This document shows, piece after piece, positions 22,801 to 33,680 of a DNA stretch of 64,000 nucleotides. The stretch lies in assembly GCA_026075535.2 (NCBI GenBank), contig AP026542.1, positions 12,524,001-12,588,000 on the forward strand, written 5' to 3'. The position numbers and the translations under genes are program-made. The first letter of the stretch is position 1. Each line of letters starts with the position of its first letter. The notes under the pieces were generated by a model. That model was given only the letters and a program-made list of their open reading frames with translations, was not told the origin of the DNA and searched no databases. The stretch is from Tricholoma matsutake (lineage: Eukaryota > Basidiomycota > Agaricomycetes > Agaricales > Tricholomataceae).

Positions 22801-23608
22801 ACATTTGGCTATTTATAATTGAAGAGAAATAAACAAAAAAACTCACTATTTCAATGGTGGAAGTCATCATGGTAGCTCTGGTGACTCATGAGAATACAAT
22901 TTATGATAGAAAAGAAAAAGGAGATTATTAGTAGTGAAAAGAACAAGAAAAGGAGGAAGAATTACCTATTAAAAGAATCCTTCCTATGGCAAGTGTCATG
23001 GTGTAATAACAATGATCATCGAGGAGTTGATCATCATTAGTCATGTTCCCATGGTCTCAACATGTCTCATTGTTTGTGTGTATTGACTCTATTGAGCATT
23101 CCCTAGATATATATTTAAGCCATTTGTAGGTATGTAGCAAGTAGTGTGTCAGACCACTACCTCTACTTAAATCGTGTAACCATCTATATACTGTTTAACT
23201 ACTGTATATGTGACTTTGGTGACAAGGGGGTATACATAAATGTAAACATACATGGTATAAACCGTGTAAAATGGTTATATAGATAGAATGGTTGGAGCCT
23301 TGATTTGGAGACAGGAATAGTCAAGCCAAGTATCTTCTAGGGCTTAATCCATGCTATCGCCTAGATCTTCCTGGATGCTTTGGTTCTGATATTATGCATT
23401 TGGCAGCTCTTAATATTCCAGACCTTCTAATAAGCTTATGGCAAGGTACACTTGACTGTGATAACAGTGATGATATAAGGACATGGGATTGGCAGTGCTA
23501 ACAGGTAGCACTTGGGAAGGTCATGGAAAAGATGTTGCAGCTTGTACACCTTACCTTTCTGGTTTCATTTGATTGCCCTCCAAGAAATCCTGCAGAAGCC
23601 CAACTCAG
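19832..23608 (+). pseudogene. Tnp2-type (CACTA) transposase, broken
   Basis: The N-terminus has a Cys-rich CTCTHFCGGY motif and ATFYRH (from ATG 19832), then an acidic linker (20473-20560), then the conserved Tnp2 core. That core has IPLGPQLQAI near 21090, MVLMFSMDGAQLYASKASDC (21270-21330), IGGFIPGPNKPKHPDSF, LQREGLHIWN, and after the inserted hAT element GLNPCYRLDLPGCFGSDIMH and NIPDLLISLWQGTLDCD near 23340-23460. It ends abruptly at about PSRNPAEAQLS (23600), where RecQ-like sequence takes over. Multiple stops and frameshifts are present, and the C-terminal half of a normal Tnp2 protein is missing. In intact elements this protein cuts and pastes CACTA transposons. Confidence 0.85.
21837..23302. 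mobile_element. hAT-type element 4 inside the Tnp2 gene
   Basis: An exact 8-bp duplication ATTTGGAG flanks it (21829-21836, 23303-23310). Inverted ends are TAAGGCTCCAACCATT and CAAGGCTCCAACCATT. Subterminal regions carry GTATACATA-rich inverted motifs; the centre (22030-22700) is GT/CT-biased low-complexity sequence with two AAGCAGTTGCTC cores also seen at 1025-1935. The long frames here (22036-22661) come from that bias. No transposase found. Confidence 0.87.
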
Positions 23609-25260
23609 TTGACTATGTTGGCTTATTCTGGCTCATGTACCCTTCCATGTCATGTCTGCAACAATGCCAAAGTTGGTCCTCAATGATGTGAAGGCACAGC
23701 TGCAAATGCACCCAGAGAAGACAGTCATCATGCAATACTCAAATGACTGACCAAACATCCACATTATGGTGGAGGAGATGCAATATTCTCTGAAGAGTAT
23801 GCTGGATCTTGAATGAGTGCTTCAACTCAATGGGGTAAATCCTCCTCCAAAGTTCATGGTATTTGTCAATCTGTGAAAGGAAAGTGAGGAAATCATAGAA
23901 ATTCAATGGGACAACCTACCACCAGGCCTTCAAGATAAGGTAGTTTGGTTTCACTCTGGGATGAGTTTGCAATTCTAAGATGATGCAATCACAAGACTAT
24001 GGGATGGGGAACTCTGGGGTATCATCTGTACTGATGCAGCTGGAATGGTGAATAATATCTGATGTTCATCAATATCTCACAAGTTGACCTAAGTTTTAGG
24101 GTTTAGATCTCCCTGACATCAAGTTGGTCATCCAATGGCAATATGTTTCATCTTTGTGTACTTTGTCACAGCAGTTGGGACATGAGGGATGTAAAACAGG
24201 AACTGAAGCCTCTGGTATCTATCTTGTTGAGCCAAACTACTTCAACAACCACAAAAACAAAGCAATAGCACCTAATCCTCAAACAAAGAGAAAGCATGGC
24301 AAATCAACAAACATGTGACAAGGCCAAAAGAAGCAGAAGACAGGATTATTGGCCATAGCTCCCAATGAATCTGATCCTGTGTCAGATGATACTGATGAGG
24401 AAGAAGCCAGCATTCAACCAACTACAAACAAGGTGGCAGCAGTGTCACAAGTAGATTGCATGCTGGCGCATCTGCATCCTACAAGTCTGAGAACTGAGTC
24501 AACAGTGATGGATGTTGATCATGGCAAAAACACCCCCATTCCAGACACCAAGCATGCACCTCCTGCCCGCAATCCACCACAGAAGTCATATCTACAGCAC
24601 CGTCCAACATCTCAGATATTGAGTACAAGTTTGCAGCAATGGACTTGTTGATAAACATGAGATTGCACAAGATCTGTCAATGCAAAATCATGGATGAGTA
24701 CTTTGGGAATGATGAGCTTTGTAAGTTGAGACTTACTCTCTTGTATCAGTCATTGTTGATGTGGACATTCCAACAAAGACTTGATGGATGAGTGATGTTG
24801 TGATCAGTGCAACCATCAAGTGTCATGACTGTGCTGTGACATTTGTAACCCTGGGGCATTTATCATACCAGCTGTATTGCCATGTAAACTCAATGAGAAG
24901 ATGCATCACAAAGAGAGGAAGCTAAAATTTGAAGGATACTCCATGGACCTGTATGATATCAAACTGCATGATGAGTTAGATGATTGGTGAGAAAAGCAAA
25001 TGGTTGAGGAGGGTCTCAGACCTGATGATTTCTTTGGGCATCAGCTTCTACTTTCTGATGACATTCTCAACCACATTGTCAATCTTTCCCATCATTCAAA
25101 GGTACATGACATACAGTCTATGATCAATTGAACTGGCTGGTGTCATGCTGCACGATATGGTACTCAAATCATTGAGATGATCAAGAGCTGACCGCTGACA
25201 CCCCCTGTTGTACAGCTGGCTCTACATGATGTTGAAAATGTGGTAGCAGTCAGTCCCGAT
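23609..25260 (+). pseudogene. RecQ-like DNA helicase, N-terminally truncated
   Basis: The frame starts at helicase motif III (HVMSATMPKLVLNDVKAQLQ near 23650) and continues through PPKFMVFVNL, VVWFHSGMS (23943), GIICTDAAGM (24020), DIKLVIQWQYVSSLCTLSQQ (24118-24170) and IYLVEPNYF. An acidic linker follows, then the RecQ zinc region with DEYFGND (24690) and CCDQC/CCDIC, and a winged-helix-like segment with RPDDFFGHQLLLSDDILNHI (25018-25080). Motifs I, Ia and II (ATPase) are absent, so it cannot be an active helicase. The canonical QRxGRxxR box reads QQLGHEG. Several stops are TGA where Arg is expected. The frame is interrupted at 25261 by the composite transposon and resumes in phase at 44587. 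Confidence 0.8.
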
Positions 25261-26890
25261 CACTGGGTGCAGGGCAAGATATTCCTAATGAAGTATTGTA
25301 TCAGTATATTGAAAGTATTCCTAATTCTGTCACAATACTGAACAATAAGTATTTTGATAGAACATTAAGTAATTACTAAGATATTATCACATCAGTATCA
25401 AGTCATTATTGAGCAAAATTAGAAAGATATTGTAAAAATGCATTCAAGATACTCCCAACTGGTTGTCAAGATACCAGTAAGATACTGAGAGTAAGATATC
25501 AAAGAAATATTAAATATCAGATATACTATACTGTTCACATATTTCTGTGGGCATATTCAAGCAATACAAAGGAAATCTGTCATGTTATTGTCACATTACT
25601 GGCTCAAATAAAAGCAAAATATTTTCACTGGATGGCTAGAAATGTATACTGTAAATATTTTGACAATATTCTAAGCTAAATGAATGCCACCTCAAGATAT
25701 TTCCATGATGCTATTAAAATATGAGACACAGGATTGTTACAGTATTTTCTACTAGAATAATTGAAAAATAGAGAAAACCTTTGTATTGTATGTCTACAGC
25801 AGTAAGGTCAAAGTATGATGAAGGTAAGATTTTTCAGTTATGATTCATACTGATATATTTAAAAAGAAGTATATAAGAAATATCAACCAGATAAATATCA
25901 GTTACTATCAAGATACTTTGGAAAACATACTTGGGAAGTATCAGAGATCATATGCAACATATATAGTAATCAGACTGCTAAGGCAATATGACAACATTAT
26001 CCTTGTAGCTGTCAAGAACTGTTCCTCACCCGATTGGAACCCACATCCATCTGACCCTTTTCCACATGTCAAACCTGACATTCGTCAACTCCTCCCGCTT
26101 TCATTCCTGGCTGCCTTGCACTGCCCACACTGCTGTGCACCAGGCTGCCTTGTACAGCACCCATGGCCGCCTTCCCAAGGCTGCCATCTCTTCTGCAAAT
26201 TTGAGTATGGATTCCTGTGTGGCTCCCACTAGGTAATTTATCTATGCAGTCAAGACACTGCCCCAGCCTTCATTTCCATTCCACCTTTATTCTGGACTAC
26301 AGTATTTAGGCTTAGTTAGTTTTGCCTTGTATTCCTCAGTTTGTATATTGACATACACTCAACTTAACCTGCCAATCTAAATCTCATTCTACTCCTACCT
26401 CAGTCCTCTAAGAGTCTGAACTCCATTCAACTCGACCTCTAGTCTCACTCTGAAGTTTTGGTCTCATCCGAACTTAACCCAAGTCCCTCCGTACTCCTTC
26501 CCACATTTACCTGCACTTCCCCACTTCTACCTCCAAATCTTCGTCTTGAAATTAGGACACCAGATGAGGTGAAGGGCGCAGCTTCTTATAAGCTGAAGCC
26601 AAAGTCCTTTCCATTTTCCCCTCTGCAGAATCTGCCATGACCTGACAACCTTCCGCTATCATCACCCGCAGGGTCTGATCAGATTCCAATGTGCCTTCTA
26701 GGATCAGTTCTTAACAGAAGCCTAGTTTTCTGCATGTGCATTGCTCTGCAACTTGATGGTGTGGGAAACTCAGATTGTATTGTCTGCATATACAACTTGG
26801 AGTGAGAGTGAGTTGGAGAAGCATAGATAGAGTTATAGAATAAAAAATAGCAAAGGACTCAGAGTTGACAGAAGATTGGGAGCTTAAACC
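25261..26890 (+). repeat. Left terminal inverted repeat of the composite element
   Basis: CACTGGGTGCAGGG followed by about 0.9 kb (excluding the solo LTR) dense in AAGATAYT, AGTATC and GTATTC motifs, probably subterminal transposase sites. It matches the reverse complement of 43438-44586 closely through the block TTGGGAGCTTAAACC at the edge of the minisatellite. Confidence 0.85.
26010..26716. mobile_element. Solo LTR inside the left TIR
   Basis: TGTCAAGAACTG...CAGTTCTTAACA, 707 bp. The right TIR of the composite is the empty site (ATCCTTCTAGCCTAG). Here the 5-bp target CTAGC is duplicated as GTAGC (26005-26009) and GAAGC (26717-26721), each with one change. A TTATAAG box at about 26586 may be its promoter. 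No matching internal element exists in the window. Confidence 0.78.
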
Positions 26891-27590
26891 TTTCAGATTC
26901 CACATTGCGCATTCCAGATTCTGCATTTCAGATTCTGCATTGCACATTTCAGATTCCCCATTGCGCATTTCAGATTCCACATTCTGCATTTCAGATTCCA
27001 CATTGTGCATTTCATATTCTGCATTGTGCATTTCAGATTCCACATTGCGCATTGCAGATTCCACATTGCACATTTCAAATTTTGCATTTCAGATTCTGCA
27101 TTGGGCATTTCAAATTCTGCATTTCAGATTCTGCATTGCACATTTCAGATTCCACATTGGGCATTTCAGATTCTGCATTGGGCATTTCAGATTCTGCATT
27201 GGGCATTCCAAATTCTGCATTGCACATTTCAGATTCCACATTGTGCATTTCAGATTGCGCATTGGGCATTTCAAATTCTGCATTGGGCATTTCAGATTCT
27301 GCATTGCATATTTCAAATTCTGCATTTCAGATTGCACATTGTGCATTTCAGATTCTGCATTTCAGATTGTGCATTGTGCATTTCAGATTCCCCATTGCAC
27401 ATTTCAGATTGTGCATTGCACATTTTAGATTCCACATTCTGCATTTCAGATTCCGCATTGTCCCTTCAGATTCTGCATTGCACATTTCAAATTCTGCATT
27501 GTGCATTTCACATTCTCAATTGCGCATTCCAAATTCTGCATTGCACATTTCAGATTGCCCATTGCACATTTCAGATTCTGCATTGGAGGA
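26891..27590 (+). repeat. Minisatellite of 7-bp modules (left array)
   Basis: Tandem 21-bp units of the type CAGATTCTGCATTGGGCATTT, with some 14-bp units, so the array is built from 7-bp modules (GCATTTC, AGATTCT, GCATTGG). No stop triplet arises on the plus strand, so all three frames stay open and read as heptapeptide repeats (FRFCIGH, FQILHWA, ISDSALG). I regard these as non-coding. It is followed by four TTCTGTTTG repeats (27612-27645). Confidence 0.9.
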
Positions 27591-27737
27591 CATCTGAGTA
27601 TTGGATAATCTGTGTTTGTTCTGTTTGTTCTGTTTGTTCTGTTTGTCCGCCCTGTTCCAGTCAGCCAAATAAGTATCAATATGTCAGCCATAGTGCTGTG
27701 GATGGTTGATGGCTGTGTTAAACGTTAACCGCCTGCG

Positions 27738-29839
27738 ATGGGCAATCTAGACATGCAAGAGATCCTTGCATTGAATCAGAAACACCCTGAGCTGTTATTG
27801 CAGCAAATCCTATGGTTTATCACCCTGGCCTCAAAAATTAAGAATGATATCATCCTTGTCCAGCCAACACACGTCCCTTCATCTGATCCTCCCAACATTT
27901 TGCCACCATCAATAACCCTGTTCCTGGGAAACAGTTGTGGGATCTCAGAGACTTGTGTCACCAGTTGTTGGGAGGCTCTTAGATCAACTGTTTGGTATGA
28001 ATCTGACAGCTTCAAGGACTCCTCTGAGAGTGATTTTGCTGAGCATGGTCATACCATGGGTCTTTGTGTGTGTGTGTGGGGGGGAATCTGGATGAATACA
28101 TGCTGATCTTATAAATCTTAGATTTGGACACCTTATATCCTCCACATCATACTTGCACAAATGCATCCTGCCCACGGAGCTGGACTGGGAAGTTGTTGAA
28201 GCAGGTTGAACAGCAGCAGGGTGTCTTATGCACCTTTGCTCGGGGAGCACAGCCTATTTGTTCAGTCCATCTCTACTGTGAATGTGGGTACTTAGTACAA
28301 TATACTTGAGCACCATAACCATTTTTTAGTAGTATGTAACACAAATTACCACCACAACCTTTCTGTCAAAGATGGGACTTGCACATACTATGATGGTGCT
28401 ATTCCAGATGCACTACAAGTGGGAGAGCATCAGTTTGCAGAGTGGCAGCTGATACAGATGTGGATTACATCAATGCTACTTTCATGGTACATTGATTCAA
28501 GAACCTGCCAGAACACTGTCAAGCAAAAACTTTCACAGGACATCTGCCACTAACTGCACCTGTCAATACAACCATACACTAGCTGGCTCGGAACCACCAG
28601 TTGGCTGGCCGTTTGGTTTTGCTGTCACTATGGAGCAAGTGTGGGATGGATTTGTCATACTGGCCTTGTTGGAGGACTGCCAGCAATGGTCCAAGGTTCT
28701 CGAGGTACCACACACAGGTGCTCAGAAGGATTGGTTCACTGCTGCATTACGACGGCGCAACCTCTGCTTCCATCTCCACAGCCAACCCAAGTCACAACAT
28801 TACTGCCACAAATGCCTACATATATATAAGGGCAAGAAGGTCTGGGTTTGCATGATTGATGGTGTTATGGTGGGGTGTCCATGCTGTGCAGTCCACAATT
28901 GCAAAGTCCCTCTTGAGAACAACTGGCATCGTTTCTGTCCACAGCATTCTGCCCTAGACTGTGTCTGTTCTGTTGTTGGTTGCAGTGCCCCTACAGCTGC
29001 TGACAGTTGCATGTGTTCTGATCCTGAGCACCAGGAGGCCAAACAACTTCATCAAGACTGGCAACAGGCATACTTTCAACTCAAGGAATGGCTCCAATGT
29101 GCCCGTGTCGCTCACCCTAGTGATGCCGTTGCACAAGATGTCAATGTTGCAGATCTGATTGATGCTGATGAGGAGGAGGAAGACTTGGAGATCGCTGGGC
29201 ATGACAAGGAAGGGGACTCTGCAGCAAAAAACCCACCGAAAAGAATACAAGTACAGCTTGGTCACAAAATGGACACACAATGAGCAGATAATTGTGGTGC
29301 CATGTGGTATGATAATTGCCCGTGAGAGTTTCTATGGTGCAGAGGGTATTGGCAGCGTCATTGTGAGTGTGAACAACTTGGTCTAACTTTAAGTTACTGA
29401 TCAATGGGTTCAGGAGATGATCAAGTGCACCTTCCATGAAGACATTAAACCTGATCACATATTCTTCGATAACAACTGTTCGGTGGCCAAGGTGGTCTGG
29501 GGAAAAGACCCATTCTTTGATGATATTGGACTTACTGTTGACGTTTTCCATTTCAAGGCAAAGCACTCTGAAACAGATCTATACTGCCAGCAATACTGTA
29601 ATCCCATTGCATATCCAGAAGTTCTGTCAGAGGATGGAAAGGGGTGGTATTTCAACTCATCAATTGCAGAGCAGACAAATGTATGGCTGGGAGGGTACCA
29701 TGCCATCTGCCGTGAAATGCTCATTGATAAGTACACATTTTTCCTTGATGAAATGATTTTACGTAGAAACTGCATGACCAGAGAAAAGCTTACAAATGAG
29801 AAACAGTCTCCTAGTAATTGGCTACATTCAAGTGAATAG
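27738..29839 (+). pseudogene. CxC5/CxC6-KDZ transposase, copy 1
   Basis: The N-terminal part from ATG 27738 contains PPSITLFLGNSCGISETCV and SCWEALRSTVW. Then comes a first cysteine cluster (HTCTNASCP, VHLYCECGY, 28140-28290); VGEHQFAEW near 28430; SATNCTCQYN and TMEQVWDGFVILALLEDC (28630-28690); and a second cluster (HYCHKCLHIY, MVGCPCCAVHNCKVPLENNW, RFCPQH, 28798-28945). The C-terminal transposase part has HEDIKPDHIFFDNNC, LTVDVFHFKAKHSETD, SSIAEQTNVWLGGYHAICRE and FFLDEMILRRN (29430-29780). This matches the CxC5/CxC6 'cysteine cluster associated with KDZ transposases' proteins of agaricomycetes. The Asp in FFDNNC and the Glu in AEQTN are candidate catalytic residues. Introns and a few stops or frameshifts (near 28310 and 29280-29410) prevent a clean model. 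Confidence 0.8.
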
Positions 29840-29986
29840 GTACAGTGTATGGTAGTTCAAACAAAATGAGACAGGAATTGATAGAATACAAAATGAGAGG
29901 GAAAGGACAAATTGAAACAATTTGAGACCAACCAAACCACATAACACCTATCAAACCTTGACTTTCTTCTTGCAGTTTTCCTTCCC

Positions 29987-31801
29987 TCATTGAACACTCC
30001 TTGCGTGGCTCTGCTCAAGGAAGGATGCCCACAGCCCCTCCGGTGTGTGACCAGCTTCCAGTGCTGCATTCCGCGCATTAGATGGTGCCTCGAGCCATGC
30101 CTTCTGATGCTTGTAGAAGGTTGTCCGATGGAACCGAGTCTTGAAGACAGCCTCGAAGGTCTCCTCAACATTCCCATGTGCCCTGCTCACAGACCTGCAC
30201 TTCTCAAATCCATAGGCTATGTCCTCTGTGTAGAAATCATATGGCCATACAGTGATAGCTGCCTCGGATGACATTGAAGACAAGGCAGAGGATGAAGAAC
30301 ATGCAGAATGGGTATGCTTGCAGACTTTGTGGCGCCCACCCCTGCCACAAGCACCAGAGGAAAAAGCTGCAGGCTGAGCAGAGGTGCCATCGTTGTCATT
30401 GTCCGAGAGTGTGAGGTCAATGAAGGGAGGTTCAACAGAGGCCCCAACTGAAGGTCTGACAGGCTCCACTTTGATCGCGCAGAATGGGGATACAGCTTGA
30501 ACCATGCAATGTGGTTCTGACCTGATTGCCGCAAACTTTCGTGAGGTCAATGAAACTGTCTGCAGCTCATCATTGTCGGAACCCTGAGCACGTCATTGAT
30601 GGGAGGATTTGTGATGGGAGGACTTTCCCTTCTTGTCGCCATTCAGAACCTTGGGAAAAACAGCCAGCTCCTCGTCATCAGTGGAACCAGCAGGTACATA
30701 AGATTTGGCCAGCTTCCTTTCCTTCAAAGCCTTTCAAACAAAGGCCTGCTCCTGTGGCAAGTTGTCGAGAAAGTGGGGATGGAGGCGCTTGCTTTCAGAT
30801 AACAGGTTGTCAAAATGAAGGCAGGTTCTCACATTGACACCCATGATGAAGATGTGGTTGCAATCCTTCATCAAGACCACTTGTCCAACACAGACCTTTG
30901 TCCACCACCCGATCGAGGGGTTGTACATGTCGACACACACATCATCCTCAGGGCCAACCAGCAGGTCGACCTCGCCCAGCACCTCAGCGCTCAACACGAA
31001 ATGTGGCCATTTGAATCCACCCTGTGCCTCAAAGATCATTGCATCCTGATTGTCCTGTCAAAAAAGTGTTAAAAAAAGTGCTGCGAGATGCACAATAGAT
31101 CAAACTTACTGTTGCCCAGCCATAGACCATGATGGAATGCTTTGCTTTCTCAATGTTCACCAAGCGCTTCGCATCTGCTGCTTGCTTACCCTCCTCTCGA
31201 GCACGTACTGCTGGGTGAATGCGGGAGCCATCTGCGATGCATGGCGAGGGATGGCGAACATGTCCAATGCCGAGTCCGCAGTCACCAATGGGCTGGCCTT
31301 CACAGTGTTGTCAGAAAGGGGGAGGTTGGAAGGAGGCAGGGACCATGATGGAGGCCTCTCTTTCCTGCTCAAAGCTGAGGGCAAGGAACTAGCTACAATG
31401 TTGGTGGTGAGGTGGGTTTTGTCTCGGCAGCCACCAGCTTCGATGCAGTGCCAACGACACATCTTGCGAGGGCAGTCAATGTGGAGCCATCCCATCCCAC
31501 ATCCTCTCTTGACGCAAATGACCTGAGTAGCACTCAAGATAGGGGCAGGTTGGCCAGGAGGAGGGGCGGAGAGTGGCAGAGAAGAGGAGGGTGCTGAAAG
31601 AGCAGGAGAGGAAGGCAGGGATCCTTTGACAGCCTCAGCAAGCCAGTAATAGTATGAACAATAAGTTCCATCCCTGCTTTTTGTGTGGCAGGACACATAT
31701 GCTTTCCCAGTATTGCCGCTCTTGTTTGATTTGCAGATCTTGGGGGCCAGCCGAATGTGACATGTGTCGCACGAGTACACAGTAGGTGATGCTTAGTTCA
31801 T
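29987..31801 (-). pseudogene. GRF zinc-finger protein, copy 1 (KDZ partner gene)
   Basis: Start ATG 31801 (MN then TAA where the paralogue has a normal codon). It encodes a GRF-type zinc finger CDTCHIRLAPKICKSNKSGN...CSYYYW (31755-31640), a Pro/Ser linker, and a second cysteine module CVKRGCG, DCPRKMCRWHCIEAGGC, KTH (31510-31415). After an intron come FEAQGGFKWPHFVLSAEVL (31030-30975), an acidic region with IDLTLSD (30425), and a C-terminal domain WPYDFYTEDIAYGFEKC and FHRTTFYKHQKAWLEAP (30245-30070). GRF fingers bind nucleic acid; the protein may help transposition, but that is inferred. It converges on KDZ gene 1 with about 150 bp between stops. Copy 2 at 38846-40392 has the same domain order. 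Confidence 0.75.
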
Positions 31802-31970
31802 GGTAGATTAGAACCTGTAGGATTGCTGAAAACAACATGAGCAATAAGTGAGATAAGGTGAGATTTCTGTGAATCAATGCACTGAAAGTTAGTCTTGAAT
31901 GCATAGTATCTTGTGCTATTGAAGGGGGCGCCGCATTTGTTAAAATGCTCCAGAGGATAAGAAGAGAAAC

Positions 31971-32396
31971 TGTAAGGGGACTAGGGGGGTGCCCTGTGTG
32001 TTTTTCCTATTTTTTATGTTCGTCCTATATTTTTCCCCACCTCATTTCCTTCTATTCTTCATTTTCTATGATTTTTCCGGATTTTATTACTAATTTTCCC
32101 TTGCTATCATGTTTGTACATGTTGACACTTTTATATTTAGAGGCGGAGTACCCCTTCCGACACATACCCCTTGGTATGATGTCATTTGGCGGCCTTGATC
32201 TGCCTATCTCCGCCTTTTTCTATTTTTAGGTTATATTTGATTTTTGTCGTCTTCACATATACTGGGCATCAGCAAGGGGATCCTTAGAGTTTTCTCTTCG
32301 GATTTCCCTTTGCTAGGTGTGTCCCCAATGCCTGTATTATATAGTATAATTTTAACTTTGGATTTCCCTTTGCTAGAGGCTTAGGTTGCCCTTATA
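31971..32396 (+). repeat. Element C 5' LTR
   Basis: 426 bp, TGTAAGGGGACTAGG to GCCCTTATA. Contains TTTATATTTAG near 32130 (possible TATA box) and the block AGAGTTTTCT (32286-32295) that is complementary to the putative primer site at 32399-32408. Confidence 0.95.
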
Positions 32397-32398
32397 GT

Positions 32399-32408
32399 AG
32401 AAAACTCT
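32399..32408 (+). other. Element C self-primer binding site (candidate)
   Basis: AGAAAACTCT, two bases after the 5' LTR, is the exact complement of AGAGTTTTCT in the LTR about 110 bp before its end. Tf1/sushi chromoviruses prime reverse transcription by folding back the 5' end of their own RNA onto such a site. No tRNA-like TGG site is seen here. Confidence 0.5.
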
Positions 32409-32445
32409 CCCCTAAGGCCCGAAAATCGCGAATGCGCTGCCCAAG

Positions 32446-33680
32446 ATGGGCAGGTACGGACTGGACAATGCTTCCCAAAGCTCCACAGAGTCCCTACACA
32501 CCGTTCCAGATAATCTCACCTTTATTACGCCGCCATTTTCGCCAAACATGCTCCCTAGCGACATGGACGCATCAGAATGCTTCGACGCGCTTGAAAGCGA
32601 CGTTTCCGGAATGCGCGTGCAAATCGACTCGCTTAAATCTACGATTGAAAACTTTGTTAGGACCCTCCAGGCTAACCCTACGACCAATAGTTCCCCCTTT
32701 ACGACTCCAAGCGCACCCAACAACGACATTTTGCCAAACATGTCCACTAAGGAACGCGCCCAGATCAAACCATCCCCCCCGCTGAATTTAATGGTGCACG
32801 TGCGCAGGGATGTGCATTCCTTAATTCCTGCGAGTTATACATCAGTCTCCAGTCGCATCAATTCGTCGATGAGGCTGCAAAAATTTATTGGGCCTTCACA
32901 TACATGAAATCTGAACGCGCCTATCTCTATGTGGACCGTATCCTACGTCAAACTAAAGAACTCGGTTCTCTACCTTTCTCCACTTGGGGTGACTTTCGAG
33001 CTGAGTTCGTACGCCACTTCTGCACCCTCAATGAACGCCACCAAGCAGTGACACAACTTGAGTCATCCGCTTACCACCAGGGACGTCGATCTGTGGACAA
33101 CTATATCGATGAGTTCAAGGATTTGGTGGACATGGCAGGATATGGGAGTGGGTTACCAGTGGTGGTGAAGTTCCGACGGGGGCTCAACTGAGAAATTCAG
33201 GACCAGATTGCACAGATGTTGGAAGGGCACCCAGCAGACGATGATATCCTTGCTTGGTATGAAGCTGCTTCACTCTGTGACAAGAACCAACTCACAAATG
33301 CGGCGTTTAATGCTGCATTCTGTGCTCCAACTACCACTCATATGCCCTACACCTTCAATCGAAGCCTCCCCCACCCTAACCCCATTCCTGTTCATCAAAC
33401 TCCCACACCAGCCGTCAATGTCCCAGTACCAATGGATGTTGATGTAGCCCACAGCCATGCACGTAAGTTGGATCTCTGCTACCATTGTGGGGAACCTGGA
33501 CACAGGGCTGGAGCGTGTCCCCATTGTCAGGATATCTGCATGCTCACCCCCGAGGGACGAGATGAACTCCTGCAAGATTTGTTGGCGCTTGTAGATGTTG
33601 AGGAAGCGAAGGATCAAGTTGCAGAGGAGATTAAGTTGGAAGTTGTAGAGGAGCAGGATTTTCCTATTCACAGCAAGTGA
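32446..33680 (+). pseudogene. Element C gag
   Basis: Capsid-type gag with a coiled N-terminal part (MDASECFDALESDVSGMRVQ), then AAKIYWAFTYMKSERAYLYV, WGDFRAEFVRHFCTLNERHQ and a CCHC knuckle CYHCGEPGHRAGAC (33479-33520). A frame change near 32865 and a TGA at 33189 (after RRGLN, where Arg is expected) interrupt it. It ends TGA 33678-33680, with pol continuing in the -1 frame from the overlapping GTGA, so gag-pol joining probably used frameshifting or reinitiation. Confidence 0.88.

Noticed and set aside
26865..27709. Long open frames encoding heptapeptide repeats (up to 234 aa)
   Set aside because: They are open in all three forward frames because the 7-bp-modular minisatellite contains no stop triplet. 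No start context or conserved non-repeat domain supports translation.
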